NCBI GenBank assembly: GCA_964492485.1
Contig: CAZBKM010000024.1
Location: 1 to 32,574, forward strand
From: UBA5336 sp964492485
GTDB lineage: Bacteria > Pseudomonadota > Alphaproteobacteria > Caulobacterales > Hyphomonadaceae
DNA length: 32,574 nt
Direction of reading: 5' to 3'
Below are positions 17,005 to 25,123 of this stretch, piece by piece. The notes beneath the pieces are model-generated. The model was not told the DNA's origin and did not search any database. It worked only from the letters and a program-made list of their open reading frames with translations. How positions within the stretch are numbered: the first letter of the stretch is position 1; each line of letters opens with the position of its first letter. A program made the position numbers and the translations under genes.

Positions 17005-17928
17005 CTAGGCAAACATCAGCGACGACAGGCGCCGCCGGCCCTCGATCGTGACGGGGTCCCTGGGGCCCGCCGCCTCAAAGACGGTCAACAGCGTGTCCTT
17101 GGCCTTGCCCTCGTTCCAGTTCAGGTCCGCAGACAGGATCTTGAGAAGTTCCTCCATCGCGTCCCGGTTGCGGCCAGCCGCCGCATACTGCTCGGCCAGG
17201 GCGTGACGTGCCTCATGATCGTGCGGGGCCGCGTCAACGCGGGCCTGGGCCTCGCGGAGCGCGTCGCTGTCGGGCGCATTGGCCTGAAGTTGCAGAGCGG
17301 TGTCGACGCTCGTCCAGGCCTCGTCGGTGCGCTTGTCCACCGGCGCGAGATCCAGCGTCTCGCGCGCCCGCTCCGGATCGCCATTGGCCAGATAGCAGCG
17401 CGCGAGGCCGCCGATCGCCTTGATGTTGGTCTCGTCATGCTGAAGCACCGCGGCATAAAGCTGCGCGGCATTGCCGAGGTCGCCCGCCTGCAGGAGCTGG
17501 TCGGCCTGCTCCACCGCCTCATTCAGCGACTTGCCCTCGTCGGTGCCGCTGAGGATCTTCTCTATGAACTGACGGAGCTGCCCCTCCGGCAGCGCCCCCA
17601 TGAAACCGTCCACAGGCTGTCCCTTGTCGAAGGCGAACACGGCAGGGATCGACCGGACCCCCAGCTGACCGGCAATCTGCGGGTTCTCGTCGATATTGAT
17701 CTTGACCAGCTTCACCTTGCCGGCCTGTTCCTCGACCAGCCGCTCAATCAGCGGGCCAAGGGTCTTGCAGGGGCCGCACCAGGGCGCCCAGAAATCGACC
17801 AGAACCGGCTGGTGCCGGGACGCTTCGATCACATCGCTGACAAACCCCTGATCGGTGGTTTCGCTCACATTGCTGGCGGGCGACACCTGGCCGCCATGGG
17901 GGGGTTGACCCAGGGAAAAGCTGCTCAT
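17005..17928 (-). CDS. YbbN/CnoX-like thioredoxin-TPR co-chaperone
   Basis: A 307-residue protein with an N-terminal thioredoxin domain (about residues 22-130) and C-terminal tetratricopeptide-like repeats. The redox motif is WAPWCGPCKTL (Cys51 and Cys54), so unlike some enterobacterial YbbN proteins it keeps both cysteines. The strand SIPAVFAFDKGQPVDGF follows with its cis-proline. The C-terminal half contains helical repeats (AGDLGNAAQLYAAVLQHD; LARCYLANGDPERARETLD) and ends with WNEGKAKDTLLTVFEAAG, typical of the family. In E. coli this protein holds client proteins during oxidative stress. It lies upstream of the LON-domain gene on the same strand. Confidence 0.9.
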   Translation of the reverse strand: MSSFSLGQPPHGGQVSPASNVSETTDQGFVSDVIEASRHQPVLVDFWAPWCGPCKTLGPLIERLVEEQAGKVKLVKINIDENPQIAGQLGVRSIPAVFAFDKGQPVDGFMGALPEGQLRQFIEKILSGTDEGKSLNEAVEQADQLLQAGDLGNAAQLYAAVLQHDETNIKAIGGLARCYLANGDPERARETLDLAPVDKRTDEAWTSVDTALQLQANAPDSDALREAQARVDAAPHDHEARHALAEQYAAAGRNRDAMEELLKILSADLNWNEGKAKDTLLTVFEAAGPRDPVTIEGRRRLSSLMFA

Positions 17929-18014
17929 CGCCTCTCGGGCTCCTTGTTGACTGCGCCAGACATGGGCTCACCGTCCGGACCATGCAATGGGGCTGACGCC
18001 CGGCCCGCACCCGG

Positions 18015-18566
18015 TCACAGGCCTGCGAAGTCGACCTCCGTGATCCCATGGCCCGTGGCGGCCACGAAGCGCAGAAAATCGGCGCGCGAGATCGCCGTGG
18101 TCGCAATATTGACCAGGGGATGGAAGTTCAGCGGATCCTCTGCCAGCAGCGCGGTGTCGACCACGAAGCGGATCCGCCCCGGAGGCACGTTCATCAGCGC
18201 GAATGCGGTGACAGAACCGGGACGAACGCCGAGCACCGCCGCCATCAGATCGGCGTCCGCAAAGGACAGCCTGCGGGTGCCCAGCGCCCGATGCAGCCGA
18301 TTGAGCGGCAGGGTGCTGTCGGCATGTGCGGCGATGAGAACCAGCGCGCCGTCCTTGTCCTTCATGAACAGGTTCTTGGTATGTCCGCCGGGCATCGTCG
18401 CCTTCAGCGCGCGGCCCTCCTCCACCGTGAAGGTCGGCGCGTGCCAGACCGTATGATGGGCAAGCCCCTCGGCCTCGAGGAACGCGAAGAGGCGACGGGC
18501 CACCTCCGGCACCTGGTCGGGTGGCGTCACCGGCTGCGGCGGGATGGCGTCCGGGCTTGCGGTCAT
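18015..18566 (-). CDS. YbaK/ProX-type aminoacyl-tRNA deacylase
   Basis: A 183-residue editing-domain protein of the PrdX/ProXp-ala group, which removes alanine wrongly attached to tRNA-Pro. Conserved parts include HHTVWHAPTFTVEEGRAL, GGHTKNLFMKDKDG with the catalytic-region lysine, RLSFADADLMAAVLGVRPGS and VTAFALMN, then FHPLVNIATTAISRADFL. The ATG at 18566 gives the expected N-terminus. The gene precedes the thioredoxin-TPR gene by about 85 bases on the same strand and is divergent from the DUF6065-like gene. Confidence 0.9.
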   Translation of the reverse strand: MTASPDAIPPQPVTPPDQVPEVARRLFAFLEAEGLAHHTVWHAPTFTVEEGRALKATMPGGHTKNLFMKDKDGALVLIAAHADSTLPLNRLHRALGTRRLSFADADLMAAVLGVRPGSVTAFALMNVPPGRIRFVVDTALLAEDPLNFHPLVNIATTAISRADFLRFVAATGHGITEVDFAGL

Positions 18567-18643
18567 GCGCCGTGTTCAGGCAAGCCTTGAACGATCCGTC
18601 AAGCCGGCGCGCGCGGCGATGCAGCCGGCGCAGGGAGGCCCCC

Positions 18644-19378
18644 ATGAAGCTCGACTGCTACAAGATCTACGATGTGGCGCCCGACATCGTTCCCGCCCGC
18701 AGCCAGCGCGACTGGATGGACGCCTTCCCCGATCGGCATCCCTATCGCTGCCTTCCGCTGACCATGGCGAATGCGACGGGCTGGGAGATCCTTTGCCCGA
18801 TCGACGTGAAGATCGTCTGGAACGGAGGCCCGGCGGCCGAGGACCTGCACCTGTTCACCACGGGCGACCCAAGGGCGCTTGCCGCCTTCGCCGACAGCCA
18901 TTTCCGGCGCGGCATCGTTACCTTCCACACCGGTCACCTGTTCCGGACCCAGCCGGGCTGGGGTGTCTGGGCGACGGGCGCCCCCAACTGGCCCAAGGAC
19001 GGGATCGCCCCGCTGACCGGCCTGATCGAGACCGACTGGCTGCCATTTCCCTTCACCATGAACTGGCAGATGACCCGGCCGGGCGAGGTGATCTTCCGCA
19101 AGGGCGAGCCGTTCTGCTTCCTGACCCTGATGGAACACCAAAGGCTGGAAACGGTGGAGCCCACCCGCCAGAGGCTGGCCGACACGCCCGACCTGCTGCG
19201 TGACTACGAGGCATGGCGCGACAGCCGGGCCGATTTCAACACCCGGCTGGCTTCACGCGAGGACGAGGCGATGCGCGCCCGCTGGCAGCGACACTACATG
19301 CGCGGCGAGACTGTGGACGGCCAGAAGGCCGACTCCCACCAGACCAAGCGCCGGATGAAGCCGCCGCGAGAGCTTTGA
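18644..19378 (+). CDS. DUF6065-like conserved protein
   Basis: A 244-residue soluble protein that I believe belongs to the DUF6065 family, based on the opening KLDCYKIYDVAPDIVPARS and the RCLPLTMANATGWEILCP segment. It is rich in Trp, Phe and Pro (HTGHLFRTQPGWGVWATG; TDWLPFPFTMNWQMTRPGE), which suggests a beta-rich fold. A highly charged tail (about residues 190-244) ends the protein. There is no signal peptide or membrane segment. The ATG at 18644 has the strong ribosome binding site CAGGGAGG. No function is known to me; similar proteins occur near oxygenase or secondary-metabolism genes, but no such context is present here. Confidence 0.75.
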   Translation: MKLDCYKIYDVAPDIVPARSQRDWMDAFPDRHPYRCLPLTMANATGWEILCPIDVKIVWNGGPAAEDLHLFTTGDPRALAAFADSHFRRGIVTFHTGHLFRTQPGWGVWATGAPNWPKDGIAPLTGLIETDWLPFPFTMNWQMTRPGEVIFRKGEPFCFLTLMEHQRLETVEPTRQRLADTPDLLRDYEAWRDSRADFNTRLASREDEAMRARWQRHYMRGETVDGQKADSHQTKRRMKPPREL

Positions 19379-19487
19379 TCCTCCGCCACGCAGGGCTCAT
19401 CGGCCACAGTTTCGCCATACACGTAAACAAGCCTTCGTCTGGCCTTCACAGCCATCATCGACTTGCAAGACGGGGAGACAGGCAAGC

Positions 19488-19847
19488 ATGACCCACACCA
19501 TCCTGAAAAAACTGGCGCTCGGCCTGGCGGCAGCGGGCCTGATCGCACTTCCGGCCCAGGCGGCCACCGTCACCATCGAATTCGTCCCCGACGAGGGCGA
19601 AGCGGCAACCTGGACCTTCGACGACGAGACGGGCCTGGCCACCGGCCCGGACGGCATGACCGGCGCGTACACGTGGAGCGAAGACACCATGACGCTGTGC
19701 GGCGAGATCGAGGGCGAAGACCCCCAGGCGCTCTGCGCGACGTTCGAGGACCCCTCCTCCGACGCCCCGGCCGTGGGCGAAACGGCCCGCTACACCACCA
19801 ATACCGGTGACAGCGGCACGGCCACGATCGTCGCCATGGAGGAGTAG
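19488..19847 (+). CDS. 119-aa exported acidic protein
   Basis: Hypothetical protein with a clear signal peptide: basic start MTHTILKKL, hydrophobic core to about residue 22, and cleavage expected after LPAQA (about residue 25). The mature part of about 94 residues is very acidic and rich in Thr and Gly, with two cysteines (in TLCGEI and ALCATF) that could form a disulfide. It looks like a small secreted beta-rich protein. GGGGAGACAGGCAAGC precedes the ATG. I recognise no family. It is the last protein gene before the tRNA and still has backbone-like GC content. Confidence 0.7.
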   Translation: MTHTILKKLALGLAAAGLIALPAQAATVTIEFVPDEGEAATWTFDDETGLATGPDGMTGAYTWSEDTMTLCGEIEGEDPQALCATFEDPSSDAPAVGETARYTTNTGDSGTATIVAMEE

Positions 19848-19940
19848 CGGAGCGTCTCGGAACGCGCCGCCGCATGAGAACCGGGCGTCGCGCACGGCCC
19901 GGCGCCCGTCAAGCGCCGGCGCCACGTCCGGATTTCCCCC

Positions 19941-19970
19941 TTGCCAAGCTGACCTCGATCGGTTTTATAC
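19941..19970 (+). promoter_or_regulatory. Likely tRNA-Gly promoter
   Basis: A TTGCCA -35-like box (19941-19946) and a TTATAC -10-like box (19965-19970) are separated by 18 bases and end about 40 bases before the mature tRNA. The position and spacing fit a sigma-70-type promoter. This is inferred from pattern only. Confidence 0.45.
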
Positions 19971-20011
19971 GGCGCTCTCGGCAAGGCCGGGAAACATACC
20001 CCTTTCAGGAT

Positions 20012-20086
20012 GCGGGCGTAGCTCAGGGGTAGAGCACAACCTTGCCAAGGTTGGGGTCGTGAGTTCGAATCTCATCGCCCGCTCCA
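20012..20086 (+). tRNA. tRNA-Gly(GCC)
   Basis: The cloverleaf can be drawn directly: acceptor stem GCGGGCG (20012-20018) pairs with CGCCCGC (20076-20082). The D arm is GCTC/GAGC. The anticodon stem CAACC/GGTTG holds loop TTGCCAA with anticodon GCC (20044-20046). The T arm GTGAG-TTCGAAT-CTCAT is perfect. The CCA end (20084-20086) is encoded. The composition changes right after the 3' end, and a block of mobile-DNA and defence genes begins, so this tRNA is a likely integration site. Confidence 0.97.
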
Positions 20087-20324
20087 ATAAAAACGAGTAC
20101 TTACAGCCGAAAAACAGGCCTCCAAAAGAGGGGTAGGGTTCCAAAAAGGGTTCCCAAGTTCTCGCAAAAAAGTGAACCCCAGTGGGACGGGTTGGAGCGA
20201 CAGTCGTCACGCGAACCCGCCCTTTACCAAACGCGCGAAACGCGATTTGTAGGGTTTGGGGCTTCACTGAACGACCTGGCAATCCGTTCGGCCCTGATTT
20301 GGAGGCGGCTTACGGACGGCGACG
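20087..20324. other. Junction between tRNA-Gly and defence island
   Basis: This 238-base stretch has no convincing gene. It starts with an A-rich run directly after the tRNA CCA end. It contains a direct repeat AGGGTTCC at 20135-20142 and 20147-20154, with 12-base periodicity, and two AAACGCG copies at 20229-20235 and 20238-20244. Repeats like these are often seen at element ends where recombinases bind. An apparent minus-strand reading frame here is only read-through of the tRNA. The island methyltransferase promoter must lie near its right end. Confidence 0.5.
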
Positions 20325-23096
20325 ATGAATGCAGTCGAGATCGAAGAGGCGGTTTCGCAGCTCGCTGCTGCGCCCTTTGACGCTGCCGAGTTCCCCTTCG
20401 CCTTCCTCGCCGCATTCGGCAACAAGCCGACGACGATAAAAAAGCTCCGAACGCCCAGCGGCAATAAGTCTGATGTCGAAGGCGGCGTGCTGCAATACCG
20501 CCAGATCCATCTGGCCGTCGCGCCTGAGGGGCAGGTCTCCGATACGCTTCACAAGCTGCGCGAAAGCGCGAAGACCAAATCATCGCGCGTGAAGTTCATC
20601 CTCGCGACGGATGGGCAATGGCTCGAAGCCGAGGATATGGCGTCCGGTGAGCCGCTCGCTTGCGACTACCCGGACTTTGCCGATCGCTTCGCCTTCTTCC
20701 TGCCGCTCGCCGGGATCACCACGGTTGGGGCAATCAAGAACAACCCGATCGACATCAAGGCCACCGCGCGCTTGAACAAGCTCTACGTCCAGCTGCTGCA
20801 GGACAATCCTGAGTGGGGCACAGACGCGCGCCGCCATGACCTCAACCAGTTCATGGCGCGGCTGATCTTCTGCTTCTTTGCAGAAGACACCGGCATCTTC
20901 CTCGGCGAAAACCTCTTCACGCGCACGCTTGAACAGATGAGCGACCGGGACAATGCGCATGACATTATCGCCGAGCTGTTCCGGGCCATGGACATCCCGA
21001 CACGGGAACGCGCTGGCGCTGGCCTGCGCCCTTGGGCCAATGCGTTTCCCTATGTGAATGGCGGGCTGTTCGCAGGCACCAATGAAGTCCCGCGCTTCTC
21101 CCGCATTGCCCGCAGTTATCTGCTCCACGCGGGAAACCTCGACTGGAAGGCGATCAACCCGGACATTTTCGGTTCCATGATCCAGGCCGTTGCCGAGGAT
21201 GAAGAGCGCGGCGAGCTCGGCATGCACTACACCAGCGTGCCGAACATCCTGAAAGTGCTGAACCCGCTCTTTCTGGATGATCTGCGCGCGCAGCTCGAAG
21301 AAGCGGGCGACAATCCCCGCAAGCTCCTCAATCTGCGCAGGCGGCTCGGGCGCATTCGCGTCTTCGACCCGGCTTGCGGCTCGGGCAATTTCCTCGTCAT
21401 CGCCTATAAGGAATTGCGCGCCATCGAGTCGGAAATCATCGAGCGCCGCCTGCGGGTCTTGAGCGAGGATGCAAAGGCGAAGGAGCCGCGTGAGAGCGTC
21501 ATTCCGCTCAAGAATTTCTTCGGTATCGAGATCAAGGATTTTGCCTGCGAGATCGCGCGGCTCTCTTTGCTGATTGCCGAGTATCAGTGCGATGTCGACG
21601 CCATGGGGCAGGAGCGTGCGGGCGAGATCGTCTTGCCGCTGAAGGAAACGGGGCGGGTTGTCTGCGGCAATGCCCTGCGGCTGGACTGGCTAGAGGTCTG
21701 CCCACCGCCGGATCAGGTTTCGGCGGTTGAGGAGGATCTGGCGGGGCCAACGGGGCGGCTGGCGCTGGAGCCGGGCGATGGCGGGGATTGGGAGACGTAT
21801 ATTTGTGGGAACCCGCCTTACAAAGGCGGGACAGAGCAGACAGAGCTTCAAAAGAGCGACATGGCGCTATTGTTCGCTGATACGTTTAACGCCTGGAAGT
21901 CTCTTGATTACATACTGGGCTTCTTTCTAAAGGCCAAAAAATACCTTGGTGTTGTAAGCTCAAAATCAGCATTTGTTACGACGAATTCCGTTTGTCAGGG
22001 AGAACAAGTCTTCCGCTTTTGGCCTACCATTATTTCAGAAGGCACGAGGATATGCTTCGCCGTTACCTCATTTCGATGGGCCAATCTGGCCACGCGCAAA
22101 GCTGCGGTCTCGGTATGTATTGTCGGACTTGCTAATAACCCTAGCAAAATTGTTCTTGTGGATGGGCGAGCGGGGCTGAGGCGCGATGTTGAGAATATCA
22201 ACGCGTACCTTATTCCATACAGGAACGTGTATGTTCAGGCCGCAACTAATCCCCTCCAAGGGCTATCAAGTGTGGTCAATGGCAGCAAACCTGCAGATGG
22301 CGGCGGCCTTATATTTGATGGCTCGTTCGCCCGTATCCTAAGGTCGGTCGCAGGCGGTCAAGCCGATGTGATCCGACCATTTTTCGGTGCCCACGACGCT
22401 ACGCACGGTTCTTCAAGATTCTGCATTTGGTGCGAGAAAGAGCAATATAATCAACTAAAGCATATTCCTGAATTCGCGGCCCGGTTTGAGATTGTCAGTA
22501 ACATGCGATCTAAGAGCAAAAAGTCGCTTACAGCCGCTGGGGCGGATACTCCATATCTCTTTCAACAAGTGAGGCAACGTGGAGATGAGATCGTGTTTCA
22601 GATCCCTCGGCACTCGTCTGAAGAAAGACAATACTACCCGGTCGCAACTCTACCGCAGGGCGCTATCGTAGGAGACGGTGGCTTTGCATTTTTTGACCCG
22701 ACCCTCTGGAACATATCAATTTTCTTGTCGCAGCTGTCACTTGTGTGGATCGCTGCAGTGTGCGGGAAAATTAAGGACGATTACCGCTTCTCCAACACCC
22801 TCGGCTGGAACACCTTCCCGGTCCCGACGCTGACGGAGAAGAACAAGGCGGACCTGACCCGCTGCGCCGAGGACATCCTGCTGGCGCGAGAGCATTACTT
22901 CCCCGCGACCATTGCCGACATGTATGACCCTGATCTCATGGACGAGGACTTCCCCCTCGTGCGCGAGGCCCATGAACGCAATGACGAGACGCTGGAGCGC
23001 ATCTATATCGGCCGCCGCTTCAAAAACGACACCGAACGCCTCGAAAAACTGTTCGACCTCTACACGAAGATGACCGCGGCGGAGGGGGCGGTATGA
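20325..23096 (+). CDS. MmeI-like class I DNA adenine methyltransferase
   Basis: A 923-residue N6-adenine DNA methyltransferase with the domain plan of MmeI-like (type IIL/IIG) enzymes: N-terminal domain (1-180), helical spacer (about 180-330, ARLIFCFFAEDTGIF), methyltransferase core and C-terminal target-recognition region. The SAM motif FDPACGSGNFL begins at residue 347 and the catalytic NPPY is at 496-499. MmeI carries its nuclease site in the N-terminal domain; here I see no convincing D-x(n)-ExK there (the segment DVEGGVLQYRQIHLAVA lacks it), so cutting is probably left to partner proteins. GC falls sharply from about 21830 to 22780, which covers the recognition region. It is the first gene of the island and probably supplies self-protection. 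Confidence 0.88.
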   Translation: MNAVEIEEAVSQLAAAPFDAAEFPFAFLAAFGNKPTTIKKLRTPSGNKSDVEGGVLQYRQIHLAVAPEGQVSDTLHKLRESAKTKSSRVKFILATDGQWLEAEDMASGEPLACDYPDFADRFAFFLPLAGITTVGAIKNNPIDIKATARLNKLYVQLLQDNPEWGTDARRHDLNQFMARLIFCFFAEDTGIFLGENLFTRTLEQMSDRDNAHDIIAELFRAMDIPTRERAGAGLRPWANAFPYVNGGLFAGTNEVPRFSRIARSYLLHAGNLDWKAINPDIFGSMIQAVAEDEERGELGMHYTSVPNILKVLNPLFLDDLRAQLEEAGDNPRKLLNLRRRLGRIRVFDPACGSGNFLVIAYKELRAIESEIIERRLRVLSEDAKAKEPRESVIPLKNFFGIEIKDFACEIARLSLLIAEYQCDVDAMGQERAGEIVLPLKETGRVVCGNALRLDWLEVCPPPDQVSAVEEDLAGPTGRLALEPGDGGDWETYICGNPPYKGGTEQTELQKSDMALLFADTFNAWKSLDYILGFFLKAKKYLGVVSSKSAFVTTNSVCQGEQVFRFWPTIISEGTRICFAVTSFRWANLATRKAAVSVCIVGLANNPSKIVLVDGRAGLRRDVENINAYLIPYRNVYVQAATNPLQGLSSVVNGSKPADGGGLIFDGSFARILRSVAGGQADVIRPFFGAHDATHGSSRFCIWCEKEQYNQLKHIPEFAARFEIVSNMRSKSKKSLTAAGADTPYLFQQVRQRGDEIVFQIPRHSSEERQYYPVATLPQGAIVGDGGFAFFDPTLWNISIFLSQLSLVWIAAVCGKIKDDYRFSNTLGWNTFPVPTLTEKNKADLTRCAEDILLAREHYFPATIADMYDPDLMDEDFPLVREAHERNDETLERIYIGRRFKNDTERLEKLFDLYTKMTAAEGAV

Positions 23097-23163
23097 GGCA
23101 CGTTCTTGCATTGTTCGCAGAATCGCATCAGGGATTTTTCTCTACTGAAAGGAGTTCCTCCGC

Positions 23164-23418
23164 ATGCCCCGCAACACTGAAAGAACAGGCAAGTCGGCTG
23201 CAAGCGCAGCCTCGAAAACCCTGCGCAGTTCGTCTGCATCAAAGCCCGCCAAATCCGCCGCTGGTTCTGCGCTTGCGCAGTCGAAAACGTCTAAAGTCAG
23301 CTCGCCAAAGGCTGCGTCCGCAGCCGGAAAGACCCTGCAGACAAAGTCTGCCAGCAAGGCGGCGAAATCTGCCGCTGCATCGACGCTCACACAACGACCA
23401 GGCCGCAAGGGCAAGTAA
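23164..23418 (+). CDS. 84-aa Ser/Ala/Lys protein with two internal repeats
   Basis: Small basic protein with a very strong ribosome binding site (AAAGGAG, 10 bases upstream of the ATG), located 67 bases after the methyltransferase stop. Residues 12-39 and 50-77 are two copies of one unit, with the shared pattern AASAAxKTL, then SASKxAKSAA, x, S, x, L, x, Q. Almost all residues are Ala, Ser, Lys or Thr, giving a highly positive, probably flexible or helical protein that may bind DNA or RNA. I recall similar small repeat proteins near restriction genes but know no function. Overlapping longer reading frames lack a ribosome binding site and look like shadows. Confidence 0.75.
   Translation: MPRNTERTGKSAASAASKTLRSSSASKPAKSAAGSALAQSKTSKVSSPKAASAAGKTLQTKSASKAAKSAAASTLTQRPGRKGK
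23197..23394 (+). repeat. Two-copy repeat inside the 84-aa gene
   Basis: Two coding units of 84 bases (23197-23280 and 23311-23394) encode nearly the same 28-residue sequence with a period of 38 codons. The match is stronger at protein than at DNA level, which suggests an old duplication kept by selection on the protein. Confidence 0.75.
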
Positions 23419-23463
23419 TCCGGCTTGTTGGCGGCGGCCCGTTCTAATCGAGGGCTTATCGCT

Positions 23464-24927
23464 GTGACACCAGCCGCTTCAAACCGCGATCTGGCGCTGG
23501 TTGGCGATCTGTTGATGCTGGGCGCTGAAATCGCCTGGGTTGAGTTCAAGGAAAACAATGCTGATCCAGAGATGATCGGCAGACGGATCTCTGCGCTGGC
23601 CAATGCTGCGCGACTGGCCGACCAACCAACGGCCTACATACTTTGGGGTGTGCGGGATGGCGACCAAACACCCGTCGGGACTGATTTCGACCCAGCGGCA
23701 GCCAAGGTCGGCAATCAGCCGCTAGAGCTCTGGCTCAATCAGCGTTTGCAGAACCAGACGACATTCAGTTTCGCTGCGCTGGAATATGACGGAAAACGGC
23801 TCGTCTTGCTGAGCATTCCTGCAGCGATTTCCGCGCCGGTCGAATTCGATCGCCTGCCCTATGTTCGTATCGGCAGCGCAACCCCACGCCTGTCCGATCA
23901 TCCGGCACAGCAAAGAGAGTTATGGGCCAAGCTTCAGGCCTTTTCCTGGGAAACCGGCATTGCTGAGCAGTTTGTTGCGTCAGAACGTGTTCTGTCGCTC
24001 CTCGATTATGCCAGCTATTTTGAGCTCACAGGTCAACCACTCCCCGACAATCGCGCAGGCATTTTCGAGAAACTTCTCGCCGATGGACTGATTGAACGGG
24101 ATGTCGGTGAACGGTGGAACATCACCAATCTCGGCGCGGTCTTGTTTGCCAGGAGGCTATCAGAATTTTCCCCGGCCATTGCCCGCAAGGCCGTCCGCTT
24201 CGTTGCCTATGCCGGGCGCTCCCGCGCCGACACTGTCACCCACCGCCAGGACGGGCAGAAGGGCTATGCGACCGGTTTCGAAGGTCTGGTTGAGTACATC
24301 GACACTCTTTTGCCGCGCAATGAGTTCATTGGAAAAGCGTTCCGAGAGGAACGGCCGGTATTTCCATCGATTGCAATTCGCGAACTGATCGCGAATGCCC
24401 TGATCCACCAGGACATGACGGTCACCGGTGCCGGGCCAATGATTGAGTTGTTTGCGGATCGTATGGAGATCACCAATCCAGGCGAGCCGCTGATTACGCC
24501 GGACCGATTCCTTGATCTGCCGCCCCGCTCACGGAACGAAGCTCTGGCGTCGCTAATGCGTCGGATGCGGCTTTGCGAGGAACAGGGGACCGGCATCGAT
24601 AAGGTCATTGTCTCTGTCGAGCTGCACCAATTGCCGCCCCCCGAATTCAGAAACGAAGCAAACGCCGTACGGGTCATACTTTTCTCGCCGCGCAGCTTCG
24701 CGGAGATGACCCCGGAGGAACGGGTTCGCGCCTGCTACCAGCACGCTGCGTTGAAGTTCGTGAACGGCGAGAAGATGAAGAACGCCACCTTGCGCGAGCG
24801 CTTCGGGATTGAGGACCACAACGCGTCGCAAGTTTCACAAGTCATACGACAAGCCCTCGACAGAGACCTCATTCGACCAGCCGATGCCAACCACCCTCAG
24901 GCAGGATATGTTCCGATATGGGCCTAA
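23464..24927 (+). CDS. AlbA_2 (Schlafen-like) / HATPase domain protein
   Basis: A 487-residue protein with an N-terminal AlbA_2 (Schlafen AlbA_2-type) domain, shown by LMLGAEIAWVEFKENNADPE and RISALANAARLADQPTAYIL, then LPYVRIGSATPRLSD. A C-terminal GHKL-type ATPase-like domain (HATPase_c_4) follows: RELIANALIHQDMTVTGAGP (from about residue 306) and DRMEITNPGEPL, ending in a winged-helix-like tail. Proteins of this type are annotated as putative transcriptional regulators or helicases and are common in defence islands. The GTG at 23464, with GAGGG upstream, is the likely start; a TTG at 23425 is in frame. Role in the cluster is either regulation or an ATP-dependent effector. Confidence 0.85.
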   Translation: MTPAASNRDLALVGDLLMLGAEIAWVEFKENNADPEMIGRRISALANAARLADQPTAYILWGVRDGDQTPVGTDFDPAAAKVGNQPLELWLNQRLQNQTTFSFAALEYDGKRLVLLSIPAAISAPVEFDRLPYVRIGSATPRLSDHPAQQRELWAKLQAFSWETGIAEQFVASERVLSLLDYASYFELTGQPLPDNRAGIFEKLLADGLIERDVGERWNITNLGAVLFARRLSEFSPAIARKAVRFVAYAGRSRADTVTHRQDGQKGYATGFEGLVEYIDTLLPRNEFIGKAFREERPVFPSIAIRELIANALIHQDMTVTGAGPMIELFADRMEITNPGEPLITPDRFLDLPPRSRNEALASLMRRMRLCEEQGTGIDKVIVSVELHQLPPPEFRNEANAVRVILFSPRSFAEMTPEERVRACYQHAALKFVNGEKMKNATLRERFGIEDHNASQVSQVIRQALDRDLIRPADANHPQAGYVPIWA

Positions 24928-24948
24928 ACCGTGAACAAGAATTTGACC

Positions 24949-25058
24949 GGGTTTTGATTGTGCTCCCTATTTTGCGCGCGCTGAGCAAGCCAAGGTCAAT
25001 AAAAACAGCGTGTTGCGAGCCCGCTGGCACACAGTTTCTGTTTGATTGGGTTTTGATT
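24949..25058 (+). repeat. Direct repeat GGGTTTTGATT in front of the DUF262 gene
   Basis: GGGTTTTGATT occurs at 24949-24959 and again at 25048-25058, 99 bases apart, in the 196-base AT-richer gap between the AlbA_2 and DUF262 genes. No gene is seen in the gap. It may hold the promoter of the DUF262-helicase-nuclease operon or mark a past insertion. Confidence 0.4.
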
Positions 25059-25123
25059 CGCGGTGTCGTTTGGCCCAAGAGGCCGTGTGCAGAAACGAGT
25101 ACAGGCGTTCGATAGGGGAAGAC

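Noticed and set aside
19882..19908. GC-rich hairpin after the 119-aa gene
   Set aside because: The arms CGGGCG and CGCCCG can pair, but the loop is long and no T-tract follows, so I do not call a terminator.
19965..20282. 105-codon minus-strand frame across the tRNA
   Set aside because: The middle of the translation (RAMRFELTTPTLARLCSTPE) is the well-known artefact of reading a tRNA gene in reverse.
23093..23467. Frame overlapping the methyltransferase stop (ATGA) and covering the 84-aa gene
   Set aside because: The start would be coupled, but the translation is a low-complexity shadow of the repeat protein in another frame, which has a far better ribosome binding site.
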